A DNA stretch of 64,000 bases from DASUSH01 sp963785155 (lineage in GTDB: Bacteria; Actinomycetota; Thermoleophilia; Solirubrobacterales; 70-9): positions 186,001 through 250,000 of the forward strand of contig CAWAUB010000007.1 of assembly GCA_963785155.1 (NCBI GenBank), given 5' to 3'. The position numbers were made by a program, and so were the translations under genes. Below, piece by piece: positions 53,140-61,210 of this stretch (its first letter is position 1; each line of letters starts with the position of its first letter). The notes below the pieces were generated by a model that was not told where the DNA came from, searched no databases, and saw only the letters and a list, made by a program, of their open reading frames with translations.

Positions 53140-55707
53140 ATGCAGCCCGAACAGCGCGAGACCCTGGAGCAGACGACCCGCTGGCAGCCGGAGTCGGTCG
53201 AGCGACGGATCTTCGAGGGCTGGCTCGAAGGCGGTTACTTCCATCCGCCCGCGGAGGGCGCGCCCGAGGAGAACTTCTCGATCGCGGTGCCGCCGCCGAA
53301 CGTGACCGGGTCGCTCCACATGGGCCACGCGCTGAACGGGGCGATCCAGGACGCCCTGGTCCGCGCTCGCCGCATGCAGGGGCGCAATTCGCTCTGGATC
53401 CTCGGCACCGACCACGCCGGGATCGGGGCCCAGGCCGTCGTCGAGAAGGAGCTCGCGAAGGAGGGGACGACGCGGCAGGAACTCGGCCGCGATGCGTTCG
53501 AGAAGCGCATGTGGGAGTGGAAAGAGCACTACGGCGGCACGATCGTCGACCAGCTCAAGGCGCTGGGCGCCTCCTGCGACTACGAGCGCGAGCGCTTCAC
53601 GCTCGACGAGGGATACGTCAAGGCGGTCTACAAGGTCTTCGTCTCCCTCTACGACGCGGGCTACATCTACCGCGACGCCTACATGGTGAACTGGGACCCG
53701 GGCCTGCGCTCGGCGATCTCGGACCTGGAGGTGGAGCAGCGCGAGGTCACGGACACGCTTTTCGAAATCGACTATCCGGTCGAGGGCTCGGATCGGGTGC
53801 TGACCGTCGCCACGGTCCGGCCCGAGACGATGCTCGCCGACACCGCGGTCGCCGTCCACCCCGACGACGATCGCTACCGAGAGCTCGTCGGCTCGCATTG
53901 CATCCTCCCGCTCGTCGGCCGCCGGATCCCGGTGATAGCTGACGATCACGTCGATCCGGAGTTCGGGACCGGCGCGCTCAAGATCACCCCGGGCCACGAC
54001 CCGAACGACTTCGACATCGGCCGCAAGCACGGGCTCGAGGAGATCGGGGTGATCGGCGAGGACGGGCGGATGAACGAGGCGGCGGGGGAGCCCTACGCCG
54101 GGATGACGGCCGCCGAGGCGCAGGAGGCGGTGATCGCCACGCTCCGTGAGCAGAGCCTGATCCGCAGCGAGGAGCCCTACACCCACAACGTCCCCTTCTC
54201 CCATCGCTCGGGCGAGCGGGTCGAGCCGTTGATCTCCCTCCAGTGGTTCTGCAGCATGGACGAGCTCGCGAAGCCGGCGATCGAGGTCGTCGAGCGGGAC
54301 GAGGTACGGATCGTCCCGGAGCGCTGGAAGCGCGTCTATCTCGACTGGATGGCCGGCCTGCGTCCCTGGTGCGTCTCGCGCCAGCTGTGGTGGGGTCACC
54401 GGATCCCCGTCTGGTACTGCGACGCCTGCGAGGAGGTGTTCGTCGCGGAGACCGCGCCGGAGCGCTGCGGCGCCTGCGACGGCCCGCTGCGCCAGGAGGA
54501 GGACGTCCTCGACACCTGGTTCTCCTCCGCGCTCTGGCCCTTCGCGACGCTCGGCTGGCCCGAGGACACCGACCTGCTCCGTGCCTTCTATCCGACGACC
54601 TTCCTGACGACCGCGCGCGACATCATCTACCTCTGGGTCGCGCGGATGATCATGATGGGTCTCGAGTTCCCCGGCGACGTCCCGTTCCGCGACGTCTACG
54701 TCCACTCGGTGATCCAGGCGCCCGACGGGCGGCGGATGTCGAAGAGCCTCGGCACCGGGATCGATCCGCTCGACGAGATCTCCGCGCATGGCGCCGACGC
54801 ACTTCGCTTCGGCCTGCTGGCGATGTCCTCGAGCCAGGACGTCCGCTATTCGCCGGCCAAGGTCGAGCAGGGCCGCGATCTCGCGAACAAACTCTGGAAC
54901 GCCTCGCGGCTCGTCCTGCTGAACGCGGCCGAGACCGAGACCGAGCCCGCGCCGCGACCGCTCCACGTCGAGGACCGCTGGATCCTCTCCCGGCTCGAGC
55001 GCACCGTCGAGCTCGTCGGCTCGAGCCTCGACGACTACGACTTCTCCCACGCGGTGCTCGAGCTCTACCGCTTCCTCTGGTCCGAGCTCTGCGACTGGTA
55101 CCTGGAGATCGTCAAGCCGCGGCTGTATGAGAACGAGGAGGAGGTCTCGGCGACTCTCGCCTTCGTGCTCGAGCGGGTGCTCGCGCTGGCGCACCCGTTC
55201 ATGCCGTTCGTCACCGAGGAGATCTGGAGCTACCTGCCGAGCTCCGCACGCGGGCAGCTCGTCGTCGCGCCGTTTCCGGCCTTCGATGCCGAGCGAGTCG
55301 ACGAGACCGCTGAGGCCGAGATCGAGGCGGCGATCGAGCTCACCCGTGGCCTGCGCCGCTGGCGCGATCTCGCCGGGGTCGAGGTGAAGGCGGTGCTGAG
55401 CGGCCGAGCATCGGCCGAGCCACATGAGCTTGTCGGCCGCCTGGCCCGCTTCGAGTTCGGCGACGGCGCGGGGGAGACGGTGGCCAGCGTCGGGACGGTC
55501 GAGGTGCTGGCGTCGGAATCGCTCGACGCCGAGCAGGTCGCCGCACGGCTCGACGACCGTCGCGGCCAGCTGCGCGGCGAGGTCGAGCGCGGTGAGCGAA
55601 AGCTCGCCAACGACGGCTTCGTCGCGAAGGCGCCGCCCGAGGTGGTCGAGGGCGAGCGCGAGAAGCTCGAGCGCTACCGGGAGGAGCTCGCTGAGCTTGG
55701 CGGGTGA
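53140..55707 (+). CDS. valS: Valine--tRNA ligase
   Basis: 855 residues, full length for the family. Class I signatures: NVTGSLHMGHALNGAIQDAL (HIGH-like HMGH) and PDGRRMSKSLGTGIDPLDEI (KMSKS). The CP1 editing domain lies between (TVRPETMLADTAVAVHPDDD), and a zinc-binding segment CDACEEVF...CGACDG is present. The C-terminal coiled-coil arm (KLANDGFVAKAPPEVVEGER) contacts tRNA. It charges tRNA-Val. Confidence 0.95.
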   Translation: MQPEQRETLEQTTRWQPESVERRIFEGWLEGGYFHPPAEGAPEENFSIAVPPPNVTGSLHMGHALNGAIQDALVRARRMQGRNSLWILGTDHAGIGAQAVVEKELAKEGTTRQELGRDAFEKRMWEWKEHYGGTIVDQLKALGASCDYERERFTLDEGYVKAVYKVFVSLYDAGYIYRDAYMVNWDPGLRSAISDLEVEQREVTDTLFEIDYPVEGSDRVLTVATVRPETMLADTAVAVHPDDDRYRELVGSHCILPLVGRRIPVIADDHVDPEFGTGALKITPGHDPNDFDIGRKHGLEEIGVIGEDGRMNEAAGEPYAGMTAAEAQEAVIATLREQSLIRSEEPYTHNVPFSHRSGERVEPLISLQWFCSMDELAKPAIEVVERDEVRIVPERWKRVYLDWMAGLRPWCVSRQLWWGHRIPVWYCDACEEVFVAETAPERCGACDGPLRQEEDVLDTWFSSALWPFATLGWPEDTDLLRAFYPTTFLTTARDIIYLWVARMIMMGLEFPGDVPFRDVYVHSVIQAPDGRRMSKSLGTGIDPLDEISAHGADALRFGLLAMSSSQDVRYSPAKVEQGRDLANKLWNASRLVLLNAAETETEPAPRPLHVEDRWILSRLERTVELVGSSLDDYDFSHAVLELYRFLWSELCDWYLEIVKPRLYENEEEVSATLAFVLERVLALAHPFMPFVTEEIWSYLPSSARGQLVVAPFPAFDAERVDETAEAEIEAAIELTRGLRRWRDLAGVEVKAVLSGRASAEPHELVGRLARFEFGDGAGETVASVGTVEVLASESLDAEQVAARLDDRRGQLRGEVERGERKLANDGFVAKAPPEVVEGEREKLERYREELAELGG

Positions 55708-56974
55708 ACCGGGCCCGCCGGGCCCCGGACGCGAAGCGGAGGAGCCCGGCGAGTGGTTGAGGGGCCGGGACAAGCTCGGCTGGAACTTCGAGCTGCACAG
55801 GATCCGCTCCCTGTGCGAGGAGCTGGGCCGGCCCCAGGAGCGTTTCGGCTCGATCCACGTCGTCGGCTCGAACGGGAAGAGCTCGGTCGCCCAGATGACC
55901 GCAGCCCTGCTCGCCGAGCACGGGCTCGCGACGGGCACATACCTCTCGCCTCACCTGCGCTCCTGGGCGGAGCGGATCCGGATCGGCGGTGCGGAGATCG
56001 GCCCGGCGGAGTTCTCCGCGGCGATCGAACAGGTGGCGGAGGCCGTCGCCTCGGTTGAGCGCGAGCTCGGGCCTCAGGATCGCGTCACCCAGTTCGAGGC
56101 CGCAACCGCGGCCGCATTCCTCGCCTTCGCGGATGCCGGAGTCGACGTTGCGGTCGTCGAGGCGGGCCTCGGGGGCCGTCTCGATGCGACCAATGTCATC
56201 CCCTCGCGGGTCACCGCCCTCACCTCCGTCGCGCTCGAGCACACCGAGTACCTGGGCGAGACCGAGGAGGAGATCGCGACCGAGAAGCTCGCCGTGCTGC
56301 GGGAGGGCACGACGCTGGTCACCGGTCCCCTGTCCGAGCCCGTCATGGCGCTGGCCCGCGCGACCGCTGCCGAGCGCGGCGCGAGCTTCGTCGAGGTTCC
56401 GGAGGCGGCCGAGGGCGCGCCGGCCGCGGTCCTCGGTGCGTACCAGCGGCGGAACTTCGCCGTGGCGATCGCGGCGGCCGCCGCGTATCTGGAGGACACC
56501 CCGAACCGTGAATCGATTGAGCGAGCCGGGGCCACGGCGTCGAGGTTGCCGGCGAGGCTCGAATGGATCGACGGGGACCCGCCGCTGATCCTCGATGCGG
56601 CCCACAACGCGGCCGGGGTGGAGGCGGTCGTCGAATCCCTTCCGGAGCTGACCGGCGGTCGCCCGGTCGTCGCCGTCCTCGCCGCGCTTGCCGAGAAGCC
56701 GGCAACCGACGTGTGCGCGCCGCTGGCCCGCGCCTGTGAGGCCATCATCTGCTCAGAGATACCGCCGTCCGCCCTCGAGGGTGTGGGCCGCCCCGGCGCC
56801 CGCTCGCATCCGGCGGGCGAGCTCGCGCGGGCGTGCGTCGATGCGGGCGGCGAGGCCGAGGCCGTCGCGGACCCAAGCGCTGCGCTCGAGCGTGCCCGGG
56901 AGCTGGCCCGCGACAGGGGCGGCATCGTGCTCGTCCTGGGCTCCTTCTACCTGCTGTCCACCCTGCGCGGTTAG
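55697..56974 (+). CDS. folC: Folylpolyglutamate/dihydrofolate synthase
   Basis: 425 residues from TTG 55697, overlapping the valS stop by 11 bases. The Mur-ligase-type ATP loop is IHVVGSNGKSSVAQMTAALL, followed by TGTYLSPHLRSWAERIRIGG, VAVVEAGLGGRLDATNVIPS and DAAHNAAGVEAVVESL. It adds glutamates to folates or to dihydropteroate. The valS-folC arrangement is common in Gram-positive bacteria. Confidence 0.92.
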   Translation: MAGEPGPPGPGREAEEPGEWLRGRDKLGWNFELHRIRSLCEELGRPQERFGSIHVVGSNGKSSVAQMTAALLAEHGLATGTYLSPHLRSWAERIRIGGAEIGPAEFSAAIEQVAEAVASVERELGPQDRVTQFEAATAAAFLAFADAGVDVAVVEAGLGGRLDATNVIPSRVTALTSVALEHTEYLGETEEEIATEKLAVLREGTTLVTGPLSEPVMALARATAAERGASFVEVPEAAEGAPAAVLGAYQRRNFAVAIAAAAAYLEDTPNRESIERAGATASRLPARLEWIDGDPPLILDAAHNAAGVEAVVESLPELTGGRPVVAVLAALAEKPATDVCAPLARACEAIICSEIPPSALEGVGRPGARSHPAGELARACVDAGGEAEAVADPSAALERARELARDRGGIVLVLGSFYLLSTLRG

Positions 56975-56977
56975 GCT
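56972..56977 (+). promoter_or_regulatory. -10 box TAGGCT, leaderless type
   Basis: TAGGCT overlaps the folC stop codon and ends six bases before the GTG of the small gene at 56984. Confidence 0.4.
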
Positions 56978-56983
56978 TCGCCC

Positions 56984-57103
56984 GTGGACAGGGAGGCACG
57001 CTCAGAGCTGCTTCAGATGATGGGGCTCGTCGCGGCGATCGTCGCCGTCGTCATCCTCGTCTTCTTCGGCTTGGGCTATCTGTTCGGGAGGATGTTCCTC
57101 TAG
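56984..57103 (+). CDS. Small membrane protein of 39 residues
   Basis: GTG 56984 to TAG 57101-57103. It begins VDREARSELLQMMGLVAAIV and continues AVVILVFFGLGYLFGRMFL: a short charged N-terminus and one membrane helix filling the rest. The helix carries a GxxxG-like spacing (GLGYLFG), so dimerisation is possible. A -10 box lies next to the start. Function unknown; too short for comparison by eye. Confidence 0.5.
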   Translation: MDREARSELLQMMGLVAAIVAVVILVFFGLGYLFGRMFL

Positions 57104-57138
57104 GCAGGCCGCCCTGCAGAGGGGACCGGCTCACGCAC

Positions 57139-57144
57139 TAAGCT
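57139..57144 (+). promoter_or_regulatory. -10 box TAAGCT, leaderless type
   Basis: TAAGCT ends ten bases before the ATG at 57155. Confidence 0.45.
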
Positions 57145-57154
57145 TCCGCGGCTC

Positions 57155-57919
57155 ATGCCCATTCTCGGCCTCTTCGGGATCTCCAACGACGGGCTCAACC
57201 TGGCGGTGAACCTGCTCGTCGTCCTGCTCGTCGTCGTCTATCTGGCCCTGATCGTCTGGACTTTCCTCGACGCACGGCGCCGGATCGAGGACAAGTGGCT
57301 GGTCGCCTGCGCGACCGCCGCGTCCCTCTTCCCGTTCGTCGGCTCGATGATCTACGCGATCCTGCGGCCGCCCGAGTTCATCGAGGATCGCAAGGAGCGC
57401 GAGCTCGAGATCAGGGCGTCCGAGCTGCGGGTAAAGCAGCTCGACGAGCAGTCGTGCCCGAACTGCCGCTACCCGGTCGAGCGCAACTACCTGCGCTGCC
57501 CGAATTGCGAGGCCAGGCTCAAGGATCCCTGCCCGACCTGCTCGAAGCCGGTCGACCCGCGCTGGGCGATGTGCCCCTATTGCGAAACTCAGATACGCCA
57601 GCGCTCGACCGAGCGCAGCGCGCGCCCCCGGCGCCGCCAGCGCTCCGATCGCGAGCCGCCGTCGCGGGACGCGCAGAAGGCCGCCAAGCTCACTCGCGAG
57701 CAGCGGGAGAAGCGCGAGGCAGCGCGTGCGGCGCGCGAGGGCGGTTCGAGCGGCGAGAAGCGCCCGTCCAAGCGCCGGTCGAAGTCCGCCACCAAGGGTG
57801 ACGCACAGCAGTCGAAGACTGAGAAGCAGAGCACCAACTCCGCGCCCGCCGACGAGACCGCCGAGCGCGCGACCGCACGCTCCCGCTCGTCGAGCTCAGA
57901 GCCCGAGAGCGACGAGTAG
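57155..57919 (+). CDS. Membrane double zinc-ribbon protein with long basic tail
   Basis: 254 residues. Two membrane helices (AVNLLVVLLVVVYLALIVWT and a second near VACATAASLFPFVGSMIYAI) precede two zinc ribbons: SCPNCRYPVERNYLRCPNC and PCPTCSKPVDPRWAMCPYC. The last 110 residues are a disordered Lys/Arg/Glu/Ser-rich tail. The ribbons resemble DZANK-type rubredoxin-like pairs. A cytoplasmic RNA- or protein-binding role is possible; not established. Confidence 0.75.
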   Translation: MPILGLFGISNDGLNLAVNLLVVLLVVVYLALIVWTFLDARRRIEDKWLVACATAASLFPFVGSMIYAILRPPEFIEDRKERELEIRASELRVKQLDEQSCPNCRYPVERNYLRCPNCEARLKDPCPTCSKPVDPRWAMCPYCETQIRQRSTERSARPRRRQRSDREPPSRDAQKAAKLTREQREKREAARAAREGGSSGEKRPSKRRSKSATKGDAQQSKTEKQSTNSAPADETAERATARSRSSSSEPESDE

Positions 57920-57968
57920 AGAGGACCGAATGAGTCCACCGAATCCTCCGCTACGCGTCCGGTTCGAT

Positions 57969-57992
57969 GGGATCTCATCTGCATGAGATCCC
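57969..57992 (+). promoter_or_regulatory. Perfect hairpin over the ndk start codon
   Basis: GGGATCTCA (57969-57977) and TGAGATCCC (57984-57992) pair over nine bases with a six-base loop TCTGCA. The ndk ATG at 57983-57985 spans the loop/stem boundary, so the hairpin would hide the start codon. Confidence 0.5.
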
Positions 57993-58390
57993 GCACCTTG
58001 ATCCTGGTCAAGCCAGATGCCTTCGAGCGCGGCCTCACCGGCGAGGTGATCGCACGGCTGGAGCGCAAGGGCCTGCGAATCCAGGCGATGCGCCAGCTCA
58101 CCGCCGACGAGGCGATCGCCAACGAGCACTACGCGGAGCACACCGAGAAGCCGTTTTTCGGCGAGCTGGTCGATTTCATCACCGGCGGCCCGCTGGTCGC
58201 GATCGTCTTCGAGGGCAATGAGGCCGTCAGGGCCGCCCGCCAGCTGATCGGCGCGACCGACCCGATCGAGGCCGCACCCGGCTCGATCCGCGGGGAGTTT
58301 GCGACCGAGGTCACCTTCAATCTCGTCCACGGCTCGGACTCCGACGAGTCCGCCGCGCGCGAGATCGGGATCTGGTTCCCCGACCTGTAG
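57983..58390 (+). CDS. ndk: Nucleoside diphosphate kinase
   Basis: 135 residues. RTLILVKPDAFERGLTGEVI at the start, FFGELVDFITGGPLVAIVFE in the middle, and FNLVHGSDSDESAAREIGIW with the catalytic His at the end. It exchanges the gamma-phosphate between nucleoside triphosphates and diphosphates. The start codon lies in a perfect hairpin. It follows the zinc-ribbon gene by 63 bases. Confidence 0.94.
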   Translation: MRSRTLILVKPDAFERGLTGEVIARLERKGLRIQAMRQLTADEAIANEHYAEHTEKPFFGELVDFITGGPLVAIVFEGNEAVRAARQLIGATDPIEAAPGSIRGEFATEVTFNLVHGSDSDESAAREIGIWFPDL

Positions 58391-58393
58391 CCC

Positions 58394-58753
58394 TCAGTCG
58401 AGGAAGGGAAGTCGGTCGGCCAGTCCGCACGTCGCGAGGGTCTCTTCGACCTGACCTGTTCCGCGCAAGAAATGAAGCCTGTTGGTGGCGGCAGTCGAGC
58501 GCCTGCTCTCGGCGAGCAGGACCTTGATGCCGTTGGAGTCGATGAATTGCAGGGCGCTGAGGTCGACGAGGATCGTTACAGCGTCGGTTTCCTCCGCCCG
58601 AGCGATCGCCTTTTCGAGCTCCGGCGCGCTCGCCAGGTCGAGCTCACCGAAGAGCTCGATCGCAAACACCGCGCCATTGAACGAGAGAGTGACGCTGAAC
58701 AACTCATCGTCCACGTGAGCTTCGGTGCGAGGTGCTTCGTCGAGACCGGCCAA
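58394..58753 (-). CDS. STAS-domain anti-anti-sigma factor
   Basis: 119 residues from TTG 58753; GGGGAGG lies six bases before it, which decides the start (GTG 58711 is weaker). FAIELFGELDLASAPELEKA followed by VDLSALQFIDSNGIKVLLAE carries the conserved Ser in DSNG, phosphorylated in the SpoIIAA/RsbV cycle. The sigma factor and its kinase partner are not in the window. Convergent with ndk. Confidence 0.85.
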   Translation of the reverse strand: MAGLDEAPRTEAHVDDELFSVTLSFNGAVFAIELFGELDLASAPELEKAIARAEETDAVTILVDLSALQFIDSNGIKVLLAESRRSTAATNRLHFLRGTGQVEETLATCGLADRLPFLD

Positions 58754-58996
58754 GGAATACCTCCCCTCGAAAGTGCTGGGGCGGCGGGTCTGGCGGCTGC
58801 CGGTGACAACGACCCCTCCCGACGAAACTGTAAAAAGGCCCCAACCCCTCTGAGTGGGAGCCCTGGTGCGAAGAGTACCGCTGATTTCACCGCGTCGCCA
58901 AGTGCCGTACCCTTGTGGTGCCGCACGTCGGGATCTCACTCGTGTCCTCTGCCTCTCGCGCGGCCTCGCCTCAGAGGGCACGAGGGAAGGTCAACC

Positions 58997-59392
58997 ATGG
59001 TCGAGATGGCTGCGAGTCAGCGGCGGGAGCTCAGTGCGACGATCTCGCGAGAGGCGGTAAAGATCCTTCGCGACTACACCGGACGGGGCCCGACCAGGGC
59101 TCGAACCGTGATCAACTCCGAACTGTGTGCGGTCACTTTCTCGGACACGCTGACCAAGGGCGAGGCGAGACTGGTCGAGCTCGGCAAGGGCGATCACGTG
59201 CTCCACACCCGCCGCGAGTACCAGCGGGCGATGCAGCCTGAGCTGGTCGGCCTGATCGAGTCGACGCTCGGGCGCAAGGTGATCGCGTTCCTGAGCGACA
59301 ATCACCTCGATCCCGACATCGGTATCGAGGCGTTCGTCTTGGAGCGACAGGAGGATGGCGCCGGCAACGGAAATGCGGCCGATCACGAGTAA
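58997..59392 (+). CDS. MpsC/DUF2294-family protein
   Basis: 131 residues from ATG 58997 with GAGGGAAGG upstream. REAVKILRDYTGRGPTRART, LTKGEARLVELGKGDHVLHT and GLIESTLGRKVIAFLSDNHL match the DUF2294 (Na+-translocating potential-generating system MpsC-like) family; GPTRA and SDNHLDPD are the conserved parts. In staphylococci the family is tied to cation transport, but no MpsA/B partner is visible here, so function is open. The stop overlaps the maf start region by 20 bases. Confidence 0.82.
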   Translation: MVEMAASQRRELSATISREAVKILRDYTGRGPTRARTVINSELCAVTFSDTLTKGEARLVELGKGDHVLHTRREYQRAMQPELVGLIESTLGRKVIAFLSDNHLDPDIGIEAFVLERQEDGAGNGNAADHE

Positions 59393-59953
59393 GCCGCTCA
59401 TCCTTGCCTCCGCGTCGCCCCGCCGCCGGGAGATCCTCGGTGCGCTCGGGGTCCAGTTCGAGGTCGTTGCCACCGATGTCGAGGAGCTCCGCGAGGGGAC
59501 ACCTGAGGACGTCGTGCTCGAGAACGCCCTGCGGAAGGCCCGTGCCGCGGCCACGGACGCGGCCGAGGGGGCCCTCGTCCTCGGCTTCGATACCGACGTC
59601 GCCCTCGAAGGCCGGCTGCTCGGCAAGCCCGTCGACGAGGCGGACGCGCGCGAGCGGCTCGAAGCGCTCTCGGGGCGCACGCACGAGGTCTGGAGCGGCG
59701 TCGCCGTGATCGAGGGAGGGGAGGAGCAGGATCGTCGACCGAGCGCTCGCTCGTCACCTTCCGCACGATCGAATTGGCCGACCTGGATCGCTATCTGGCG
59801 TCCGGAGAGTGGCGCGACCGGGCCGGCGCGTACGCGATCCAGGGGCTCGGATCGACCCTGATCGAGCGCCTGGAGGGGGACTTCTCGAACGTCGTCGGGC
59901 TCCCTTTGCGGGCGCTTTTAGGCCTCGTTCCGGAACTCCTCGGAAAACCCTAA
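59373..59953 (+). CDS. Maf-family nucleotide pyrophosphatase, frame disturbed
   Basis: MRPITSKPLILASASPRRRE is the Maf N-terminus (SASPRR), with LGFDTDVALEGRLLGKPVDE and RLEALSGRTHEVWSGVAVIE later. The frame changes near 59735; the continuation reads TERSLVTFRTIELADLDRYL, then WRDRAGAYAIQGLGSTLIER (the typical C-terminal AGAYAIQG block). One missing or two extra bases would explain it. It hydrolyses modified or canonical NTPs and is often linked to the mreB region. Confidence 0.85.
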
Positions 59954-59973
59954 GGCTAAGAATTACCCTTAGG
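59949..59973. promoter_or_regulatory. Inverted repeat upstream of the mre operon
   Basis: CCTAAGG (59949-59955) and CCTTAGG (59967-59973) are perfect inverted repeats around an 11-base AT-rich spacer (CTAAGAATTAC). They overlap the maf stop codon (TAA 59951-59953). It could be a terminator for maf or an operator for the mre promoter. Confidence 0.4.
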
Positions 59974-59986
59974 TTCGTGCAGGGCG

Positions 59987-60026
59987 TTGCAGAGCCTGAT
60001 TGAGGCTTTAGATCGTTCGCTACAGT
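59987..60026 (+). promoter_or_regulatory. Candidate mreB promoters
   Basis: Two candidates: TTGCAG (59987) with TTAGAT (60008), and TTGAGG (60000) with TACAGT (60021), both with 15-base spacers, about two bases shorter than ideal. Either gives a 5' leader of about 100 bases before the mreB ATG, unlike the leaderless genes. Confidence 0.35.
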
Positions 60027-60133
60027 TGCCTGGTCGGGTGGGGTGCGACCACCGGTCTCGGCGGTGCCCAAAAGGGCGAATTTCGAGGCCGGTTCCAGCC
60101 GGCGGAAGCTTCGCCGTACCTGCAATTTCCTTT

Positions 60134-61198
60134 ATGGGTGTCCTGAGCTATCTCACCGGTTTCGGGGGCCGCGACATGGCGGTTGACCTCGGCACCGCCA
60201 ACACGCTCGTCTACGTGCGCGGGCGCGGGATCGTGCTCTCGGAGCCGTCCGTGGTCGCGGTCGACTCGCGCAACGGCGACGTGCACGCGGTCGGCCTCGA
60301 GGCCAAGCGGATGCTCGGCCGGACCCCGGGCACGATCAGCGCGATCCGCCCGCTCAAGGACGGCGTCATCGCCGACTTCGATGTCACCGAGCAGATGCTC
60401 CGCCACTTCATCCAGAAGGTCCACCAGAACCGCTTCGCCCACCCGCGCGTCGTCGTCTGCGTGCCCTCCGGCGTCACCGGGGTCGAGAAGCGCGCCGTAG
60501 AAGAAGCCTGTCTATCCGCCGGCGCCCGCCAGGCGTACCTGATCGAGGAGCCGATGGCCGCCGCGATCGGCGCCGGCCTGCCGGTCGCCGAGCCGATGGG
60601 CTCGATGGTGGTGGATGTGGGCGGCGGCACCAGCGAGGTGGCGGTGATCTCGCTCGGCGGGATCGTCGTCTCGCAGTCGATCCGCGTCGGCGGCGACGAG
60701 ATGGACGACGCGATCGTCAACTACTGCAAGCACACCCACAAGCTCCTGATCGGCACGCAGACCGCCGAGGAGGTGAAGCTCGAGCTCGGCTCGGCGGCGC
60801 CCCTTCCCGAGGAGATCACCACCGAGATCCGCGGCCGCGACATGGTCTCCGGCCTGCCCAAGACGATCATGCTGCGCTCCGAGGAGGTCCGCGGCGCGCT
60901 CGAGGAGCCCATCGGCCAGATCCTCGGCGCGGTCAAGGACACGCTCGACCGGACCCCGCCCGAGCTCGCCGGCGACATCATGGACCGCGGCATCACCCTC
61001 GCTGGCGGCGGCGCCCTGCTCCAGGGCTTCGAGGACCGCCTGCGCGAGGAATGCCAGATGCCCGCCCAGATCGCCGAGTCCCCGCTCACCTGCGTCGCCG
61101 TCGGTTCCGGCCGCTCGCTGGAGGAGTTCGAGGCGATGCACAAGGCGCAGCGCGGCTCCGGCCGGCGCCGGCGCTCGAGCTTCTCGACCGCGGGGTAA
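60134..61198 (+). CDS. mreB: Rod-shape-determining actin homologue MreB
   Basis: 354 residues from ATG 60134. Actin-like ATPase motifs: MAVDLGTANTLVYVRGRGIV (phosphate 1), VVDVGGGTSEVAVISLGGIV (phosphate 2) and GITLAGGGALLQGFEDRL (adenosine). RVVVCVPSGVTGVEKRAVEE is the family block. It polymerises under the membrane and guides wall synthesis; a rod-shaped cell is implied. First gene of mreBCD-PBP2. Confidence 0.95.
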   Translation: MGVLSYLTGFGGRDMAVDLGTANTLVYVRGRGIVLSEPSVVAVDSRNGDVHAVGLEAKRMLGRTPGTISAIRPLKDGVIADFDVTEQMLRHFIQKVHQNRFAHPRVVVCVPSGVTGVEKRAVEEACLSAGARQAYLIEEPMAAAIGAGLPVAEPMGSMVVDVGGGTSEVAVISLGGIVVSQSIRVGGDEMDDAIVNYCKHTHKLLIGTQTAEEVKLELGSAAPLPEEITTEIRGRDMVSGLPKTIMLRSEEVRGALEEPIGQILGAVKDTLDRTPPELAGDIMDRGITLAGGGALLQGFEDRLREECQMPAQIAESPLTCVAVGSGRSLEEFEAMHKAQRGSGRRRRSSFSTAG

Positions 61199-61210
61199 CG
61201 GGGATTACTC

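Noticed and set aside
53113..55938. Extension of the CocE-type frame to 1495 residues
   Set aside because: The extension is antisense to valS; the hydrolase starts at 53112.
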